Below, in pieces: positions 6,123-8,442 of a DNA stretch of 8,442 nt. Position numbers and translations under genes: made by a program. The DNA comes from Bacteroidota bacterium (GTDB lineage: Bacteria; Bacteroidota; Ignavibacteria; UBA10030; UBA8401): the NCBI GenBank assembly GCA_030824175.1, contig JAVBYH010000290.1:1-8442 (forward strand), read 5' to 3'. How positions within the stretch are numbered: the stretch's first letter is position 1; every line of letters starts with the position of its first letter. The notes under the pieces are model-generated. The model saw nothing but the letters and a program-made list of their open reading frames with translations, was not told where the DNA came from and did no database searches.

Positions 6123-6138
6123 TAGAAATATCGTGCCA
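6123..6138 (-). promoter_or_regulatory. Sigma54-like -24/-12 element before the NtrC-type regulator
   Basis: Minus strand reads TGGCACGATATTTCTA. The -24 half TGGCACG is a perfect match. At the correct distance the -12 half is TTCT instead of TTGC, so the most conserved GC is missing. Predicted start near 6112, leaving about 16 nt to the ATG. It is suggestive of autoregulation because the gene encodes a sigma54 activator, but it is weakened by the -12 mismatch. Confidence 0.3.
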
Positions 6139-6218
6139 GAGAGGAAGAAGCCGGTGATCGTCGTCAATATACGAAATAATTGCAGACTTGTGCGAATTCA
6201 CGGAGTGGTGCCCGTTTC

Positions 6219-7034
6219 CTATTTCCGTATCGGCAGCATAAACGAATGATTAACGCCGGAACCGATCACGCCATAACCTCCCGTAACACCCGCTCGATCG
6301 TTACCGAGAAATTTGTGATCGTAAAAATTTTTATCGAACGCCGTCACTGCGACAATAACCGAATCGTAACGCAAACGGGAATACACATGATCAGTGAAGA
6401 GCGTGTCGGTCGTTGAAAACGACCTCACTTCATCTCTACGGTAGGTGAAGGTCTCCATACCGGGAACAATTCTCGTCTCCCAAGTGAACAAGGTAATTGT
6501 CACTTGATATATGTATGCATTATCACTTTTTGACCAGTGTACCGGAATCGCGGCCTCATTATCAATGAATTGCACGCTGGTGCCGGTCATGTGTTGATGG
6601 AGGGTAAAATCTCCGGGAACCCGGGTATTCCCCGTTATCGTTCCATATGGGGTCTCAATGAAAACGGAGTAGACCCCATTGTATTGAATGCCCGGGTTAA
6701 GGCCCAGAGAAAAATATTTATCCACCCAATGCATGGAGGGACTGATCGTATCAACGACAAGCGGTAACAGCTTTATCCCTAAAGGCGTACTCAGTCTGAC
6801 AATCGCACTATCGATGCTGTATGGTGCATAATAATCGTATCTTGTAAACCTGTGATCATCCGTGTCCGTCGACCGGTATACATAAATTTTATGCGCAGCT
6901 TGGTTGGCGATGAGAATGCATTCAGTGCTTATCTCAAGTCTCTGCACCGGATCGGTCAAGTCGTTACAGGATCCGAAGCAGAGGCCAAGGACAACCCAAA
7001 TGAACAGTCGCATTTTCAGTTTCGATGGAATCAT
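6219..7034 (-). CDS. DUF4249-like outer-membrane lipoprotein
   Basis: A 271-residue secreted protein with a lipoprotein-type signal: charged start MIPSKLKMR, hydrophobic core to about 19, then FGSC with the lipidated cysteine probably C23; the -3 position is F rather than the usual L, common in loose Bacteroidota lipoboxes. The mature part is rich in beta strands, with VYSVFIETPYGTITGNTRVP at 121-140 and, near the end, DRAGVTGGYGVIGS (246-259). These resemble DUF4249 proteins, which have no defined biochemical role but are usually encoded directly after a TonB-dependent receptor, as here. The start at 7034 follows the receptor stop by 2 nt, indicating translational coupling; an ATG at 7013 is an alternative. 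Base composition is distinctly AT-richer than the genes to the left. Lipoprotein status is fairly sure; the DUF4249 assignment is from recognised pattern only. Confidence 0.7.
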   Translation of the reverse strand: MIPSKLKMRLFIWVVLGLCFGSCNDLTDPVQRLEISTECILIANQAAHKIYVYRSTDTDDHRFTRYDYYAPYSIDSAIVRLSTPLGIKLLPLVVDTISPSMHWVDKYFSLGLNPGIQYNGVYSVFIETPYGTITGNTRVPGDFTLHQHMTGTSVQFIDNEAAIPVHWSKSDNAYIYQVTITLFTWETRIVPGMETFTYRRDEVRSFSTTDTLFTDHVYSRLRYDSVIVAVTAFDKNFYDHKFLGNDRAGVTGGYGVIGSGVNHSFMLPIRK

Positions 7035-7036
7035 AT

Positions 7037-8442
7037 TTAGAAGTCCACAATAAGTCCGATGGAAGGAATGACACTCGATCCTTTTTGATGTTCGCTCTGT
7101 TCTGAAGGTTTCCATACGACTCCGTATGGATTTGGTGAATCAAAAATATTCAGAAATTGAAGAAAGGGTTTGAGGATGGATTTTTTAAACGGGAACGAAC
7201 CGGTAAATCCGATATCCGCTCGGACGTACGCCTTTGTGCGGACCCCATTTTTCCGGCCGTAAATCGGATTCCATCCCCTAACACTTGGATCGCGATATCG
7301 CTCCCCCTTATCATCATACCCGACGTACTTTCCTATGATATCAGTATAGGGCACGCCGGTTGCCGCATTTACGGAACAATCGAACGTAAGCTTTTTCAAT
7401 GGCATGATTGAAACAATTCCCTTCAGCGTATGCGTCCTGTCCGAATTGACAAAATACTCATACTCCGCATTGCGCTTGAAGGAACGCGAGAAGGAATATG
7501 CAAGCATACCCTTTATGAATCCTTCCGGTTTTCGAACGAGCACGTCGACTCCCATCGCCGCCCCATTCTCAAACACCAGAGGCCGATCGATTTCGCTGTA
7601 TGATGATGCAACATTCCGCCTATCCTTAAAAAACCCCTCGACTTCAACGCTGAGGCCAAGAGGAAGGTGCGGCAGTTTCATTCCAAGGGCGAAGTGATCG
7701 GAATGTAAAACATTCTGCGCTTCCGAGGAGAGAAAATATGCATTAAATGGAGAATCCGTGTTATTCTGCGATTTTGAATCCTTCAGTGCGTACAGATATT
7801 GGAAATAGCGCCCATACCCTGCGGTAATGATGATATCCGGTGAGAGCGCATATTGGATTCCGATATAGGGAGATGAAAACCAGGCATGAAGCGATTTCAC
7901 AAAAGACGCTCTTAGTCCCATCGAGATATCGATGCGTTCTGTCACATGCTTCTGGATGGAAGCATAAAGTTCCGCGAGTGTCGTCGACCTCTCGTACGAA
8001 AATTTATTCGGGGCGTAATCGAAGAAGAGCTGCGGATGAGGAGTTAAGTTGATAATATCGCGACTAATTATTTTTGTTTCAGGTTGAATATCCCACCGGT
8101 AATGAAGGCGAATGTGTTTGAGATCGACTCCATAGGTGAGTTTTACCGTTGTGTATTTATAATAGCCGGCAAATTTCACACCCGCCTCTGAAATTTTGTT
8201 ATCGATGTCATACCGGATGGGTTGAGTGCGGTTATACACCGAAGAAACACCCGCATTAGTTCCACCGACTGAGCGATAAACGGAGAGTTCGGCCCCATTA
8301 TTATCGTCGGGTGTGTAGTTCCACCGGACGTGAGATATGCGGTTATACCAATTGATGGGCTCGGTGACGGAGACCTGCGTGTACAAATCGGGCGAATAAT
8401 CCTTATCATTCACATCAGTCGAATGATAGTGAGATACTGCAA
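7037..8442 (-). CDS. TonB-dependent outer-membrane receptor, C-terminal beta-barrel (5' end beyond window)
   Basis: The frame is open through the right edge, so only the last 468 or so residues are seen; the GTG at 8413 is an internal valine codon, not a start. The sequence alternates polar and hydrophobic residues like outer-membrane strands. It contains typical late-barrel signatures of Bacteroidota receptors: ITAGYGRYFQYLYALK, LGLSVEVEGFFKDRRNV, GAAMGVDVLVRKPEGFIKGM, the plug-proximal AATGVPYTD, a strand resembling YVRADIGFTGSF, and FLQFLNIFDSPNPYG. It ends IGLIVDF, with the terminal phenylalanine recognised by the BAM complex. Plug and any carboxypeptidase-like N-terminal domain would lie to the right. 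The receptor probably imports a substrate together with the following lipoprotein; the ligand cannot be named. Base composition is AT-rich compared with the left part of the window. Confidence 0.88.
   Translation of the reverse strand, partial: AVSHYHSTDVNDKDYSPDLYTQVSVTEPINWYNRISHVRWNYTPDDNNGAELSVYRSVGGTNAGVSSVYNRTQPIRYDIDNKISEAGVKFAGYYKYTTVKLTYGVDLKHIRLHYRWDIQPETKIISRDIINLTPHPQLFFDYAPNKFSYERSTTLAELYASIQKHVTERIDISMGLRASFVKSLHAWFSSPYIGIQYALSPDIIITAGYGRYFQYLYALKDSKSQNNTDSPFNAYFLSSEAQNVLHSDHFALGMKLPHLPLGLSVEVEGFFKDRRNVASSYSEIDRPLVFENGAAMGVDVLVRKPEGFIKGMLAYSFSRSFKRNAEYEYFVNSDRTHTLKGIVSIMPLKKLTFDCSVNAATGVPYTDIIGKYVGYDDKGERYRDPSVRGWNPIYGRKNGVRTKAYVRADIGFTGSFPFKKSILKPFLQFLNIFDSPNPYGVVWKPSEQSEHQKGSSVIPSIGLIVDF

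Noticed and set aside
6097..6201. N-terminal extension of the response regulator up to an in-frame ATG at 6201
   Set aside because: Receiver domains begin close to the LIVDDNEDV strand; the extra 35 residues have no domain character and would cover the promoter-like element and the tandem repeat.
8176..8409. Minus-strand short frame near the right edge
   Set aside because: It overlaps the receptor in another frame and has no coding character; the receptor frame stays open to the window edge.

Overview
All supported genes in this window lie on the minus strand, so it reads right to left. The mix of families points to the Bacteroidota/Chlorobiota (FCB) group, probably a GC-rich, uncultivated member. 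The evidence is a TonB-dependent receptor followed directly by a DUF4249-like lipoprotein, an NtrC-type regulator with the GAFTDA variant, its two-TM NtrY-like kinase, and a membrane-anchored diheme cytochrome c. This placement is an inference from gene families; no rRNA or other marker gene is present.

Layout from right to left. (1) 8442-6219: the C-terminal barrel of a TonB-dependent receptor (cut by the right edge), then after 2 nt a lipoprotein of DUF4249 type; both are clearly more AT-rich than the rest. (2) 6096-3383: a two-component pair, a sigma54-dependent response regulator followed 2 nt later by its histidine kinase. A -24/-12-like element and an 11-bp tandem duplication lie just ahead of the regulator. 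(3) 3313-2321: a diheme c-type cytochrome with an N-terminal anchor, 69 nt after the kinase. (4) 2320-2159: strong GC hairpins, then a near-consensus sigma70 promoter with a 12-bp-period direct repeat over its -10 box, feeding vapB. (5) 2158-1518: a vapBC toxin-antitoxin module with a TAATG stop/start overlap. (6) 1411-959: a small CoA-binding (YccU-like) protein with its own candidate promoter. (7) 769-1: the N-terminal 256 residues of a soluble diiron acyl-ACP desaturase, cut by the left edge.

The genes do not form one pathway. The receptor/lipoprotein pair is an outer-membrane unit, the regulator/kinase pair is a signalling unit that may read through into the cytochrome gene, and vapBC is a self-contained module. 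The CoA-binding protein and desaturase look like ordinary housekeeping or lipid genes. I found no CRISPR array, tRNA, rRNA or transposase. I see no convincing new multi-gene system; the best leads are the regulatory regions before vapB and the sigma54 activator, and the compositional break near 6100-6220.
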